DNA from: Puniceicoccales bacterium
GTDB lineage: Bacteria; Verrucomicrobiota; Verrucomicrobiia; Opitutales; JAIRLM01
Assembly: GCA_031287845.1 (NCBI GenBank)
Contig: JAITSI010000043.1
Location: 1 to 9,635 of the forward strand
Direction: 5' to 3'
Length of the DNA: 9,635 bases
The notes beneath the pieces are model-generated. The model made no database searches. It worked only from the letters and a program-made list of their open reading frames with translations, and had not been told where the DNA came from. The position numbers were made by a program, and so were the translations under genes. Below are positions 1-7,512 of the stretch, one piece after another (positions within the stretch are counted from its first letter, which is position 1; the number at the start of each line of letters is the position of its first letter).

Positions 1-1
1 A

Positions 2-161
2 ATGATTCTTCCGGCGGAAAACCTTCCGATCAAATTTAGGCTGTCAGACGCCCTCGGTCGGAATGTTTGGGATTTTCCATCGGAGTAAAACATTGGCGGA
101 ATTGCAGGCCGCATTTGCCCAAGTGGCAATTTCCCCGGGGATCCCATCGCCGGGCGACTGA
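2..161 (+). pseudogene. Possible 3' tail of an unrecognised gene, apparently frameshifted
   Basis: From base 2 a frame enters from the left edge and reads 28 codons (including LPAENLPIKFRLSDALG and RNVWDFPSE) to a TAA at 86-88. The +1 frame immediately after it reads KTLAELQAAFAQVAI and SPGIPSPGD to a TGA at 159-161. Dropping the T at 86 would join them as ...DFPSE-KTLAELQ..., so the two pieces look like one protein tail broken by a 1-base insertion, or a sequencing error. I do not recognise the family. It is too short to be sure it is coding; the first frame alone could be the true C-terminus. Confidence 0.3.
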
Positions 162-173
162 GCCTTTGTTCCG

Positions 174-220
174 TGGAGGGGGGTGCCAGAGGGGGTGCAG
201 CCCCATCGTCAACCGGCGGA
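174..220. repeat. Partial repeat module, direct copy of 555-599
   Basis: These 47 bases (G-run, then GCAGCCCCATCGTCAACC and GGCGGA) match 555-599 with a few substitutions and two indels. They have the same orientation and lie on the two sides of the repeat body at 218-615. The module abuts the GGACTCGTAAAACCG end of that element, so it looks like the inner end of a neighbouring, truncated member of the same repeat family. Confidence 0.6.
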
Positions 221-223
221 CTC

Positions 224-349
224 GTAAAACCGCATTCCACCTCCACCTGGAAGAGTGACCGATACGGACCTGTGGCGCAGGAACTTGATTTCTTGAGGGA
301 AGGGCCGTTCACGGGCGCTGCCCGGCGGAGCGGGCGGTGCCGCGGGCCG
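224..349 (+). other. Repeat module A with coding-like divergence (42 codons)
   Basis: Read from 224 this encodes VKPHSTST-KSDRY and QELDFLREGP-TGAARRSG. Against the minus-strand copy at 7577-7702, 15 of 42 codons differ, 10 of them synonymously; 11 of 16 base differences fall at third positions. The two copies also differ by a 72-bp in-frame indel just after the module. This pattern suggests the frame is or was translated and conserved. The open frame runs from about GTG 173 to TGA 470-472, but I see no convincing ribosome binding site or known domain, so I do not call it a gene. Confidence 0.4.
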
Positions 350-377
350 GGGCCTCGAGGGCCGGCCGGGCCATTTT

Positions 378-392
378 GGGGGCTTTGCCCCC
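378..392. repeat. Perfect 6-bp-stem hairpin within the repeat
   Basis: GGGGGC-TTT-GCCCCC is a perfect inverted repeat. The same stem with an AGG loop recurs at 7306-7320 and 7462-7476. No T-tract follows, so it is not a standard intrinsic terminator; it is a structural hallmark of the repeat family. Confidence 0.6.
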
Positions 393-554
393 AGCTGCGC
401 TTCCCCCGATTATCGATGCGGCGGCACTCCGTGGGCGGGGGATTGGCAAAGGGGCGCGGCAGCCCCCTTTGAGACCTCCCGGCCCGGTTGGGGGCGCTGT
501 CCCCAGCTCTGCCATGCTCCGCTTCCCTCAGGCCATCGATGCAGCGACACTCCG
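389..554 (+). repeat. Tandem duplication of a repeat module
   Basis: The module beginning CCCCAGCT and ending ATCGATGCRGCGRCACTCCG occurs at 389-431 and, 11 nt longer, at 501-554 (starts 112 nt apart). The downstream element carries only one related copy (minus strand, about 7254-7306). This is a length difference between family members within one window. Confidence 0.55.
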
Positions 555-589
555 CGGAGGGGGGGCCAGGGGGACGCAGCCCCACCGTC

Positions 590-621
590 AACCGGCGGAC
601 CGGTTTTACGGGTCCTGACCC
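590..621 (+). repeat. Paired stem-loops at the right end of the upstream repeat
   Basis: AACCGG-CGGA-CCGGTT (590-605) is a perfect hairpin followed by TT, and GGGTC-CT-GACCC (610-621) forms a second hairpin across the terminal repeat. The mirrored pair lies at 7153-7184. The first could act as a weak terminator isolating nusA from upstream transcription, but it lacks a proper U-tract, so I list it as structure only. Confidence 0.45.
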
Positions 622-815
622 TGGGGCCATTGTCCGGCGGTGGGCGGCGGGTGCCCGGAGCGGACGGGAGGAAGTGGATTGGCGCGGACGTTCCCGCCAG
701 GGCCGCCATTCCCGACGCTTGCTGCGTTCCCGGCCCGGCCGAGATTTTCTGCGAAATTGCGGCGACGGGTCTTGACATCGAAGCGTTCCATCCTAGGTGG
801 GAACGGAGCGGCGCT

Positions 816-2120
816 ATGAGCTATCAGATTTTGGCTGCACTGGATTACATGGAGAAGGAGAAGGGCATTCCCCGCGGGGAGATGGTCCGCACCATATCCG
901 ACGCCATCGTGTACGCCGCCCAGCGCGGGGTGAACGCGGGCCAGCGCCTGGAAGTCTCCATCAATCCCCGAACGGGGGCATTGACTGCCTGGGCCCTGCT
1001 CACGGTCGTGGACTCCGTCGGCGACAGCCAGCGGGAAATTCACATCCAGCTGGCCCAGCAGGAAAATTCCGCCGCCCAGCTCGGCGACACGATCCGCCGG
1101 CCGATCGAGCCCGCCCTGCTTGGGAGGATTGCTGCCCAGGCCGCCCGGGAGGCGATTCTGCAGGGCATGCGGGCCCACGAGCGCAACCGGCTCATGGGGC
1201 GCTACGAGCGGCAGATTGGCAAGGTGGTCGGCGGGACAATCGTGCGCCGGGAAATTTTCGACAGCCGCATTGCCGGCGGGGCTCCGCTGGTGAACTACAT
1301 TTTGGACGTCAACGGCGATGAGGGAGTTCTGGCCCAGCGCGATACGATTCCGGGCGAGGAGCTGCACGTGGGAGACAGCGTGCGGGCTCTGCTGCTGAAC
1401 ATCCACAGCCACAACATGGGCACGTCCCTGGTTCTCTCCCGCACCATGCCCCGCTTCGTGGAGGCCCTGCTCCAGCTGGAGATCGCCGAGCTGGCCGACG
1501 GGACCGTGGAGATCGTGCGCCTGGTCCGGGAGCCGGGCTACCGCACGAAGATCGCCGTCCGCAGCAAGGATTCCCACGTGGACGCGGTGGGGGCCTGCGT
1601 GGGGGAGCGGGGCGTGCGCATCAAGGGCATCATCCGGGAGCTCGGCGGCGAAAAAATCGACGTCATGCGCTACAGCGATGACCTGGTGAAGTTTTTCAAA
1701 GAGGTCCTCAAGCCGGCCGTGGCCCAGAACATTCGCATCGAAGAGGCCGAGCAGCGCATCGGCTTCGAGGTCCCGACGGCGGACCTGGCCCTGGTGATCG
1801 GCAAGGGGGGGAAAAATGCCCGGCTCATGTCCCGCCTGCTCAACTGCCGCCTGGACATTTCTGCCCCGGACAGTGGCCGGGCCCGCTTCGACAAGGACCG
1901 GCAAAGGGCGGTGGAGGACCTCAACGCGCAGATTGGGCTCAGCCACGAGTACGCCGCCAAGCTCATCGATATCGGCATCACGACGGCGGAGGCGCTGCAG
2001 GGGGTGACGGTGGCCGATCTGGTGGACGCGGGGCTGACCCAGGCGGACGCGGTGCTGGTAATCGACGCCTACAAGCAGCGGCGGCGGGAGGAAAGTGCGG
2101 CGGCCACCGGGGCCGGTTGA
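816..2120 (+). CDS. nusA: Transcription termination/antitermination factor NusA
   Basis: 434 residues. NusA binds RNA polymerase and nascent RNA in the cytoplasm and modulates pausing, termination and antitermination. Order seen: an N-terminal polymerase-binding domain (about 1-125), an S1 domain (about 135-205), KH1 with EPGYRTKIAV from residue 239 and DAVGACVGERGVRIK from 256, KH2 with the GKGG loop at 329-332, then a single short helix-hairpin-helix-like segment with no long acidic C-terminal repeats, so it is the short form. The ATG at 816 is chosen because GGAG (805-808) sits 7 nt upstream and the protein begins MSYQILAALDYMEKEKG as expected; the frame is open further upstream, without support. 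rimP, which often precedes nusA, is absent; a repeat element occupies that place. infB follows after 16 nt. Confidence 0.97.
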   Translation: MSYQILAALDYMEKEKGIPRGEMVRTISDAIVYAAQRGVNAGQRLEVSINPRTGALTAWALLTVVDSVGDSQREIHIQLAQQENSAAQLGDTIRRPIEPALLGRIAAQAAREAILQGMRAHERNRLMGRYERQIGKVVGGTIVRREIFDSRIAGGAPLVNYILDVNGDEGVLAQRDTIPGEELHVGDSVRALLLNIHSHNMGTSLVLSRTMPRFVEALLQLEIAELADGTVEIVRLVREPGYRTKIAVRSKDSHVDAVGACVGERGVRIKGIIRELGGEKIDVMRYSDDLVKFFKEVLKPAVAQNIRIEEAEQRIGFEVPTADLALVIGKGGKNARLMSRLLNCRLDISAPDSGRARFDKDRQRAVEDLNAQIGLSHEYAAKLIDIGITTAEALQGVTVADLVDAGLTQADAVLVIDAYKQRRREESAAATGAG

Positions 2121-2136
2121 TTGGCAATTGGCAAAA

Positions 2137-4674
2137 ATGGCGACGCGTATTTATTTACTTTCCAAGAGGTTAGGCATGTCCAATCGCAGTTTGCTGGACC
2201 TGCTCCGCGGCCGTGGCTTCGACGTCAGCAGCGCGTCCAGCTCCATCGCGACCATCTACGCCGATGACCTCCTGCGGGAATTCGGCGTTGCCGGCGGCGC
2301 GGGGACGGAGGATGGGCGCTCTGGCGAGGAAGGGGAGGAGACTCCGGAGCCGGGTTCCGATTCCCTGGCGGAGGAGGAAGGCCAGCCAAGCGGGACGGAG
2401 GGTGTGCCGGTGCCTTCGCCGCTGCCGGTGGCCGCGGGCCCGGCCGGGACGCCCCCCGCCGACCGGCCGAATTTTACCGTGGCGCGGCGCGAGGTGGCGC
2501 AGGAACGGCCGCGGGTTCTTCCCATGGAGCGCATCCAGTCGGCGGTGCGGGCCCAGCACAGCCGTCTTTCGGGCGAGGGAAAGCGCCAGGACTTTTTTCG
2601 CGCCCCAGCGTCGGAGCGGGGTCGGCCGGGCGGTGGATTTTTTTCCGGCAGCCGCCAGGGGCTGCCCTGGGGTCCGGCCCGGGACGGCCAGCGGCCCGGT
2701 CCCTGGGAGCGTCCCGCCGCCGCCGGCCCCAGGCAGCCGTCCGGCTTTTCCCAGCGGGGGGGATTTACCGCGCCGCGGCCCCAGGTGCCGCCATCGCCCC
2801 TGCGACCGGCTCCCATTCCGGCTCCGCGGCCGCGGGTTCCGGCGGAGGAGGGTGCCGGCCAGCGGCCGGCGGCCGGAGCGACCCTGTGCCTGAAGTTTCC
2901 CCTGAGCGTGCGGGAATTTGCCCCGGCGATCGGCCTCAAGCCGTTCCAGCTCATAGCCGAGCTGATGCAGATGGGCATCTTTGCCTCCATGAATTACCTG
3001 CTGGAGGAGGCGCTGGCCAGGAAGATCGCGGAAAGGTTTGGCCATGCGGTGGAGAGCGCGCCGCCGCCGGCGGTGAAGGCGACGGTGGTCCGGCCCCCGC
3101 GGGCCAAGGCGCTTGCCCCCGACGCGGTTCTTGAGCCGCGGCCCCCGGTTGTGTGCGTGCTGGGCCACGTGGACCACGGCAAGACCACGCTGCTGGACGC
3201 GATCCGCAAGACCAACGTGGTGGCCGGGGAGGCGGGCGGCATTACCCAGCACATCGGCGCCTACGCCGTTGCGGTTGGGGACCGGTCCATCACATTCATA
3301 GACACTCCGGGCCACGCGGCCTTTTCCAAGATGCGGGAGCGGGGGGCCAACGCGACGGACGTGGCCGTGCTGGTTGTGGCGGCGGACGATGGATTCATGC
3401 CGCAGAGCGACGAGGCGCTCAAATTTGCCCAGCGGGCCGGAGTTCCCGTTGTGGTTGCCATCAACAAGGCGGATGCGCCCGGGGCCGGCGTGGACCGGGT
3501 GAAGCAGCAGATGCAGCAGCGGGGAATCGTGCCCGAGGAGTGGGGCGGGGAAACCCTATGCGGGGCCGTCTCCGCGCTGAAGGGGGATGGCATCGACGGG
3601 CTGCTGGAGCTGATCCTTGTCCAGGCGGAGGTGCTGGCCCTGCGGGCGGACTTCCATGCCCCCGTGCAGGGGGTGGTGGTGGAGTCCCAGATGGAGATCG
3701 GCCGGGGCCCGACGGCGGCGGTGATCGTGCAGGAGGGGACTCTGCGCGTGGGGAATGCGCTGGTCTGCGGCGGCGAATACTGCAAGGTGCGGGCCCTGCT
3801 CGACGACCGGGGCCGGGCCCTGGCGGCGGCGACGCCGTCCCAGCCGGTGAAGGTCATGGGCTGGAGCGGGCCCGTGGAGGTCGGCGCAACCTTTTCCCAG
3901 GCAAAGGACGAGAAGGAGGCGCGGCTGGAGGCGGAGAAGAATCGGCTGGCGGAGGGTCGGGACGGGGCCGCGGCCGATGGGCCGGCCGGAGCGGTGTCCC
4001 GGGGGCCGGCCGACCGGGAGGAGGGGCTTGAGGCGCTCTACGCCGCCATCCATGCGAAACAGAAAAAGGTTTTGCGCGTGCTGGTGAAGGCGGACGTGCA
4101 GGGGAGCGTGGAGGCGCTGGTCGCCTGCCTGGAGGCCCTCCCCCAGGATCGCATCGGCCTGGACGTCGTGCGGGCGGAGGTGGGCCCCGTTTCCATCGGC
4201 GACGTGGAATTTGCCCAGCCGGCCGGTGCCACGGTCGTTGCCTTCCACACCCGCCTGGAGAATGGCGTGCAGGCCCTGCTCAAGCGCCACGCCATTTCCC
4301 TGATCCAGCACAGCGTCATCTACGAGCTCGTGGACCGGGTGCGGGAGGCCATGGCGGACCTGCTGGAGCCGGAGCTGCGGGAGGAGAAGCTGGGCGGTGC
4401 CCAGGTGCGCCAGGTATTTACCCTGTCCCGGGGCATCATCGCCGGCTGCATGGTGGTCGAGGGGAAAATTGCCCGGGATGCGCTGTTCCGCATCCGCCGC
4501 GACGGCAAGCAGCTCTTCGAGGGAAAGATCGCCTCCCTGCGCCGGGGAAAAGAGGACGTGGCCGAGGTGCGGGCCGGCTACGAGTGCGGCATCGCCGTTG
4601 CCGGGTTCCAGGAGCACGCGGCGGGGGACAGCATCGAATGCTTCCGCATCCAAAAAATTCGCCCCAGCCTCTAG
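2137..4674 (+). CDS. infB: Translation initiation factor IF-2
   Basis: 845 residues. This GTPase delivers fMet-tRNA to the 30S subunit and promotes 50S joining. Order: a first IF2N domain at 1-45 (RIYLLSKRLGMSNRSLL), a long low-complexity Gly/Pro/Arg/Ala linker (about 50-247), a second IF2N-like domain (about 248-303), and the G domain with G1 GHVDHGKT (343-350), G2 GGITQHIGAY, G3 DTPGH (389-393), G4 NKAD (443-446) and G5 SAL. Domain II, the ADVQGSVEAL domain III and the C-terminal fMet-tRNA-binding domain IV, ending at RIQKIRPSL, follow. The ATG at 2137 fits the start of the IF2N domain but has no clear Shine-Dalgarno; with the 16-nt gap to nusA, coupled translation is likely. A longer form from about 2095 would overlap nusA and adds only unconserved-looking residues. 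Confidence 0.97.
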   Translation: MATRIYLLSKRLGMSNRSLLDLLRGRGFDVSSASSSIATIYADDLLREFGVAGGAGTEDGRSGEEGEETPEPGSDSLAEEEGQPSGTEGVPVPSPLPVAAGPAGTPPADRPNFTVARREVAQERPRVLPMERIQSAVRAQHSRLSGEGKRQDFFRAPASERGRPGGGFFSGSRQGLPWGPARDGQRPGPWERPAAAGPRQPSGFSQRGGFTAPRPQVPPSPLRPAPIPAPRPRVPAEEGAGQRPAAGATLCLKFPLSVREFAPAIGLKPFQLIAELMQMGIFASMNYLLEEALARKIAERFGHAVESAPPPAVKATVVRPPRAKALAPDAVLEPRPPVVCVLGHVDHGKTTLLDAIRKTNVVAGEAGGITQHIGAYAVAVGDRSITFIDTPGHAAFSKMRERGANATDVAVLVVAADDGFMPQSDEALKFAQRAGVPVVVAINKADAPGAGVDRVKQQMQQRGIVPEEWGGETLCGAVSALKGDGIDGLLELILVQAEVLALRADFHAPVQGVVVESQMEIGRGPTAAVIVQEGTLRVGNALVCGGEYCKVRALLDDRGRALAAATPSQPVKVMGWSGPVEVGATFSQAKDEKEARLEAEKNRLAEGRDGAAADGPAGAVSRGPADREEGLEALYAAIHAKQKKVLRVLVKADVQGSVEALVACLEALPQDRIGLDVVRAEVGPVSIGDVEFAQPAGATVVAFHTRLENGVQALLKRHAISLIQHSVIYELVDRVREAMADLLEPELREEKLGGAQVRQVFTLSRGIIAGCMVVEGKIARDALFRIRRDGKQLFEGKIASLRRGKEDVAEVRAGYECGIAVAGFQEHAAGDSIECFRIQKIRPSL

Positions 4675-4677
4675 GAG
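4673..4677 (+). promoter_or_regulatory. Shine-Dalgarno deciding the rbfA start
   Basis: AGGAG overlaps the infB stop codon. It is 10 nt from the ATG at 4688 but only 1 nt from the ATG at 4679, so 4688 is the better start. Confidence 0.6.
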
Positions 4678-4687
4678 AATGCCATCC

Positions 4688-5050
4688 ATGGGGAATCGCA
4701 ACCTGCGGCTGGGCGAGGTGCTGCGCCGGGAGCTGAGCACGCTGGTCCACGCCCGCCACCGGGAGGAGGCGGCACTTTTCACCGTCACGCGCGTGGAGGT
4801 GGACGGGGACGGGTGCCATGCCCGCGTCTTTTTTTCCGCGCCGGATGCCGGCCAGGTGGAGCGCTGCCAGCGGTTTTTGGAGCGCCACGGCGGGGAATGG
4901 AGGCGCATCCTGGCAGGACGCATTGCCCTGCGCCGCTTCCCGGAGCTGCACTTCCGCTACGACCGGGGCCTCGTGGGGGAGCTGCGGGTGCGGGTGCTGC
5001 TGGAGGAGCTGCAAACGGCGGAGGGTGGAGCGGGCCATGTTCGTGGATGA
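4688..5050 (+). CDS. rbfA: Ribosome-binding factor A (RbfA)
   Basis: 120 residues, normal for the family. RbfA is a small KH-type protein that binds the pre-30S subunit and is needed for 16S rRNA 5'-end maturation and cold adaptation. It starts MGNRNLRLGEVLRRELSTLV, the usual N-terminal helix, followed by FTVTRVEVDGDGCHARVFFS, the beta-strand segment, and the C-terminal IALRRFPELHFRYDRGL, the typical LR-x-P-L-x-F region. It lies 13 nt after infB and overlaps obg by 14 nt, consistent with the classical nusA-infB-rbfA order. A start at 4679 would add three residues. Confidence 0.93.
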   Translation: MGNRNLRLGEVLRRELSTLVHARHREEAALFTVTRVEVDGDGCHARVFFSAPDAGQVERCQRFLERHGGEWRRILAGRIALRRFPELHFRYDRGLVGELRVRVLLEELQTAEGGAGHVRG

Positions 5051-6104
5051 GGTGGCGGTGGCGCTGCGGGCGGGGAACGGTGGCCACGGCTGCCTAAGCT
5101 TTCGCCGGGAAAAGTACGTGCCGAAGGGTGGCCCGGACGGCGGTGACGGCGGCCGGGGAGGGAACCTGGTGCTGCGCTGCGACCGCAACGTGGGGGATCT
5201 GGTGGACTACAAATTCCAGCCCCAGTGGCGGGCGGAGAATGGCCAGCCGGGCATGGGATCCGGCTGCCACGGCCGCAATGGCAGGGACCGCGTTCTGCCG
5301 GTGCCGGAGGGGACCCGGGTGCTTTGCCGGGAAACGGGGGAGCTGCTGCTGGAACTGCTGCGCGACGGGGAAGAGCACGTTTTGCTGCGCGGTGGCCGGG
5401 GAGGGGTTGGCAATGAGCGCTTTAAAACCTCCACGGACCGGGCCCCCCGAAAGACCGTGCCGGGCCAGCCGGGGGAGGAGGGAACGTTTTTGCTGGAAAT
5501 GTGCCTCATCGCCGATGCGGGCCTGGTTGGGCTGCCCAATGCCGGCAAGTCGTCGCTGCTGAACTCGCTCACCGCCACCGACCGGCCGACCGGACCCTAC
5601 CCGTTCACCACCCTGCACCCCAAGGTGGGGACGCTGCTCGGCGAGGCGGGACGGATCACCGTCGCCGACATTCCGGGGCTCATCGCCGGCGCCCACCGCA
5701 ACCGCGGACTCGGCTGCCAATTTCTCCGCCACGTCGAACGCTGTCCGCTGCTGGTCTTTGTCCTGGATTTGGGCGGCGAAGAGGGCCGCGATCCCTGGGA
5801 CGACAGCTCCGTGCTCTGCGATGAGCTGGGCCACCACCGGGTTGACCTGCTGCACCGGCCCCGCATCTGCGTGGCCAACAAGATGGACCTGCCGGGGGCG
5901 GGGGAGCGGCTCGAGGAATTGCGCCGGCGGCTTGCATCCTGGGACATTTTTCCCATTTCCTGTCGAACGGGGAGCGGATTGGCCGCCCTGGCGCGGGGAC
6001 TGTTCCGGGCCGTTGGGGCCGCCAGCGTTTCGCAGCGGTTTTCCGTTTCGCCGGGCAGTGGCGACGGCGGTGGAGCAGATGGAGAAAACGATGGAGTGCC
6101 ATGA
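5037..6104 (+). CDS. obgE: Obg/CgtA family ribosome-assembly GTPase
   Basis: 355 residues. Obg binds the 50S precursor and couples its assembly to GTP and stringent signals. The N-terminal glycine-rich Obg fold (about 1-155) shows KYVPKGGPDGGDGGRGGN and GGRGGVGNERFKTSTDRAP. The G domain has G1 GLPNAGKSS (165-173; most Obgs have GKST), a Pro-rich switch I, G3 DIPGLIAGAH (from 211), G4 NKMD (281-284) and a G5-like ISCRTGSGL (usually ISAxTGEGL). The tail is short and low-complexity, with no OCT domain. The ATG at 5037 lies 6 nt after GGAG (5027-5030) and overlaps rbfA by 14 nt, so translation is probably coupled. Obg commonly sits with rplU-rpmA; here it rides in the nusA operon. Confidence 0.95.
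   Translation: MFVDEVAVALRAGNGGHGCLSFRREKYVPKGGPDGGDGGRGGNLVLRCDRNVGDLVDYKFQPQWRAENGQPGMGSGCHGRNGRDRVLPVPEGTRVLCRETGELLLELLRDGEEHVLLRGGRGGVGNERFKTSTDRAPRKTVPGQPGEEGTFLLEMCLIADAGLVGLPNAGKSSLLNSLTATDRPTGPYPFTTLHPKVGTLLGEAGRITVADIPGLIAGAHRNRGLGCQFLRHVERCPLLVFVLDLGGEEGRDPWDDSSVLCDELGHHRVDLLHRPRICVANKMDLPGAGERLEELRRRLASWDIFPISCRTGSGLAALARGLFRAVGAASVSQRFSVSPGSGDGGGADGENDGVP
6081..6084 (+). promoter_or_regulatory. Shine-Dalgarno deciding the hldD start
   Basis: GGAG inside the obg 3' end is 6 nt before the ATG at 6091. The in-frame ATG at 6079 has GGAG (6072-6075) only 3 nt away, so 6091 is preferred. Confidence 0.5.
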
Positions 6105-7137
6105 ACTTTCCCAAAAGGGTTTCATTCTGGTCACCGGGGCCGCCGGGCTCATTGGCAGTGCGCTCATCCGGGCCCTCAACGGGCGCGGCTACGACAATAT
6201 CCTCGCCGTGGACCGGCTGGACAGCTCTTGTCGCTACCGCAACCTGGTCCCGCTGCGCCTGGCGGACTATTGGGATGCGGATGACCTGCTCGCCGCCGTG
6301 CTGCGGCGCTCGGATGACCTGGGGCCCATCCACAGCGTGTTCCATTTCGGCGCCTGCGCGTCCACCACGGAAACCGACGCCCGCTATCTGGTGAAGAACA
6401 ATTTCGAGTACGGCAAAATTCTTGCCGAATGGGCCGTTTCCCGCGGGCTGCGCTTTGTCTACGCCTCCTCCGCCGCGACCTACGGGGACGGTTCCGCCGG
6501 CATGGAGGATAGGGAAGAGGACCTGCACCGGCTGCGCCCGCTCAACCCCTACGCATTCTCCAAGCACCTCTTCGACTGCCACGCCCTGCGCCGGGGATTT
6601 TTGCAAAAAATTTACGGATTGAAGTATTTCAATGTTTTTGGGCCCGGGGAGTGGCACAAGGGCGACATGGCCAGCATGGTCTTCAAGGCGTTCTGGCAAA
6701 TTCGCCGGACGGGACAGGTGCAGCTATTCCAGAGCCACCGGCCGGACTACGCCGACGGCCACCAGCGCCGGGATTTTCTCTGGGTGGACGATGCCGTTGC
6801 CATGGCCCTCTTCCTGGCCCAGCTGCCGGCCCTGGACTCCCGGGGAGTTCCAACGGGGGGAATCTTCAATGCCGGTTCCGGCCTTGCCTCCACCTGGCTG
6901 GACCTGGTGCGTCCCCTATTTGCTTGCCTGGGCGTGGAGGAGCGCATTGGCTTTGTGCCCATGCCGGAATTTTTGCGGCCCCGCTACCAGTACCATACCC
7001 GTGCCGACATGGGAAAGCTTCGCAGCCGGGGATTTGCGGAACCCATCACAGCGCTGGCGGTCGCCGTCGAGGACTACGCGAGGAACCATCTCATTCCGGC
7101 CGCGGAGGCGGGAGAATTCCATGCCTTTGCCGGCTAG
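6091..7137 (+). CDS. hldD: ADP-L-glycero-D-manno-heptose 6-epimerase
   Basis: 348 residues (E. coli HldD is 310). This extended-SDR enzyme converts ADP-D-glycero- to ADP-L-glycero-D-manno-heptose, the donor for LPS inner-core heptose. It shows the Rossmann motif TGAAGLIGS (15-23), HFGACASTTE, the YASSAATYGDG segment, catalytic Y154xxxK158 (YAFSK), RYFNV-type KYFNVFGPGEWHKGDMAS, QRRDFLWVDDAV and NAGSG. These match HldD rather than general GalE-type epimerases. The extra length is about 10 residues at the N-terminus and some at the C-terminus (AAEAGEFHAFAG). It overlaps obg by 14 nt and is the last gene of the operon; a repeat element begins about 15 nt after its stop, and I see no clear intrinsic terminator. 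Confidence 0.95.
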   Translation: MECHELSQKGFILVTGAAGLIGSALIRALNGRGYDNILAVDRLDSSCRYRNLVPLRLADYWDADDLLAAVLRRSDDLGPIHSVFHFGACASTTETDARYLVKNNFEYGKILAEWAVSRGLRFVYASSAATYGDGSAGMEDREEDLHRLRPLNPYAFSKHLFDCHALRRGFLQKIYGLKYFNVFGPGEWHKGDMASMVFKAFWQIRRTGQVQLFQSHRPDYADGHQRRDFLWVDDAVAMALFLAQLPALDSRGVPTGGIFNAGSGLASTWLDLVRPLFACLGVEERIGFVPMPEFLRPRYQYHTRADMGKLRSRGFAEPITALAVAVEDYARNHLIPAAEAGEFHAFAG

Positions 7138-7155
7138 ATTGGATTCCCCCTAGGG

Positions 7156-7173
7156 TCAAGACCCGTAAAACCG
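7156..7173. repeat. Left terminal inverted repeat
   Basis: TCAAGACCCGTAAAACCG, 17 of 18 identical to the reverse complement of 7694-7711. Overlapping it is the hairpin GGGTC-AA-GACCC (7153-7164), mirrored by GGGTC-CT-GACCC at 610-621. Confidence 0.65.
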
Positions 7174-7305
7174 GTCCGCCGGTTGACGATGGGGTTGCGC
7201 CCCTCTGGGAGGTCGCAAAGGGGGCTGCCGCGCCCCTTTGCCAATCCCCCACCCACGGAGTGCCACGGCACCGGTGGCCTGGGGGAAGCGGAGCACGGCG
7301 AAGCT

Positions 7306-7503
7306 GGGGGCAGGGCCCCCAAATGGGCCCGGCCGGCCCTCGAGGCCCCCTCGCTTCGCTCGGGACGCCGGACGGACGGGCGCTACGGACGGTTCCATCC
7401 AACGCTGGCGAGCCGGCCTTCGAATAACCGACATCTGGGGGAGGCGCAGCGTAGCGGAGCCGGGGGCAGGGCCCCCAATTGGGCCCGGCCGGCCCTCGAG
7501 GCC
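7306..7503 (-). repeat. Duplicated hairpin plus GGGCCCGGCCGGCCCTCGAG block
   Basis: A block of GGGGGC-AGG-GCCCCC followed by TGGGCCCGGCCGGCCCTCGA occurs at 7306-7347 and 7462-7503, exactly 156 nt apart. A third copy lies in the upstream element in opposite orientation (351-392). All three read on their element's sense strand as GPAGP-x-W-G-x-CP-x-LR in the same frame. Confidence 0.65.
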
Positions 7504-7512
7504 GCGATGCTT

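Larger units (their letters stand above)
218..615 (+). repeat. Upstream member of a modular GC-rich repeat family
   Basis: About 398 bp bounded by GGACTCGTAAAACCG (218-232) and CGGTTTTACGGGTCC (601-615), which are reverse complements at 14 of 15 positions. Internal order: a 126-bp module (224-349) that matches 7577-7702 in reverse complement with 16 differences and no gap; a GGCCTCGAGGGCCGGCCGGG module (351-370); a G/C hairpin; two tandem copies of a CCCCAGCT...ATCGATGC...CACTCCG module (389-431 and 501-554); and a terminal module shared with 7153-7200. No transposase is visible, so if mobile it would be non-autonomous (MITE-like) or a dispersed intergenic repeat. The 162-815 interval otherwise holds no gene I can support. 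No target-site duplication is obvious. Confidence 0.7.

Noticed and set aside
590..607. Rho-independent terminator before nusA
   Set aside because: The stem is only 6 bp and is followed by TT then ACGGG, not a T-run; kept only as a structural repeat.
337..618. Plus-strand frame ending QPHRQPADRFYGS in the upstream repeat, sharing its end with a minus frame at 7156-7434
   Set aside because: Differences between the two copies in this frame are not enriched for synonymous changes by my count, so the shared ending simply reflects the shared repeat.
174..621. CRISPR array
   Set aside because: The repeated units are irregular in size and spacing and modular, with no constant short repeat and unique spacers.
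773..778. Perfect TTGACA as a -35 box for nusA
   Set aside because: No acceptable -10 box lies 16-18 nt downstream (sequence there is AGGTGG-like), and the resulting start would fall on the ribosome site.
606..1946. 446-residue open frame on the minus strand opposite nusA
   Set aside because: It is the shadow of GC-rich codons in nusA; the plus strand encodes an unmistakable NusA, and the minus product has biased His/Pro/Ala composition and no motif.
2170..4923. Long minus-strand frames opposite infB and rbfA (2170-3315 and 3556-4923)
   Set aside because: Same shadow effect; the sense strand has all G-domain motifs of IF-2, and the antisense products show no recognisable domain.
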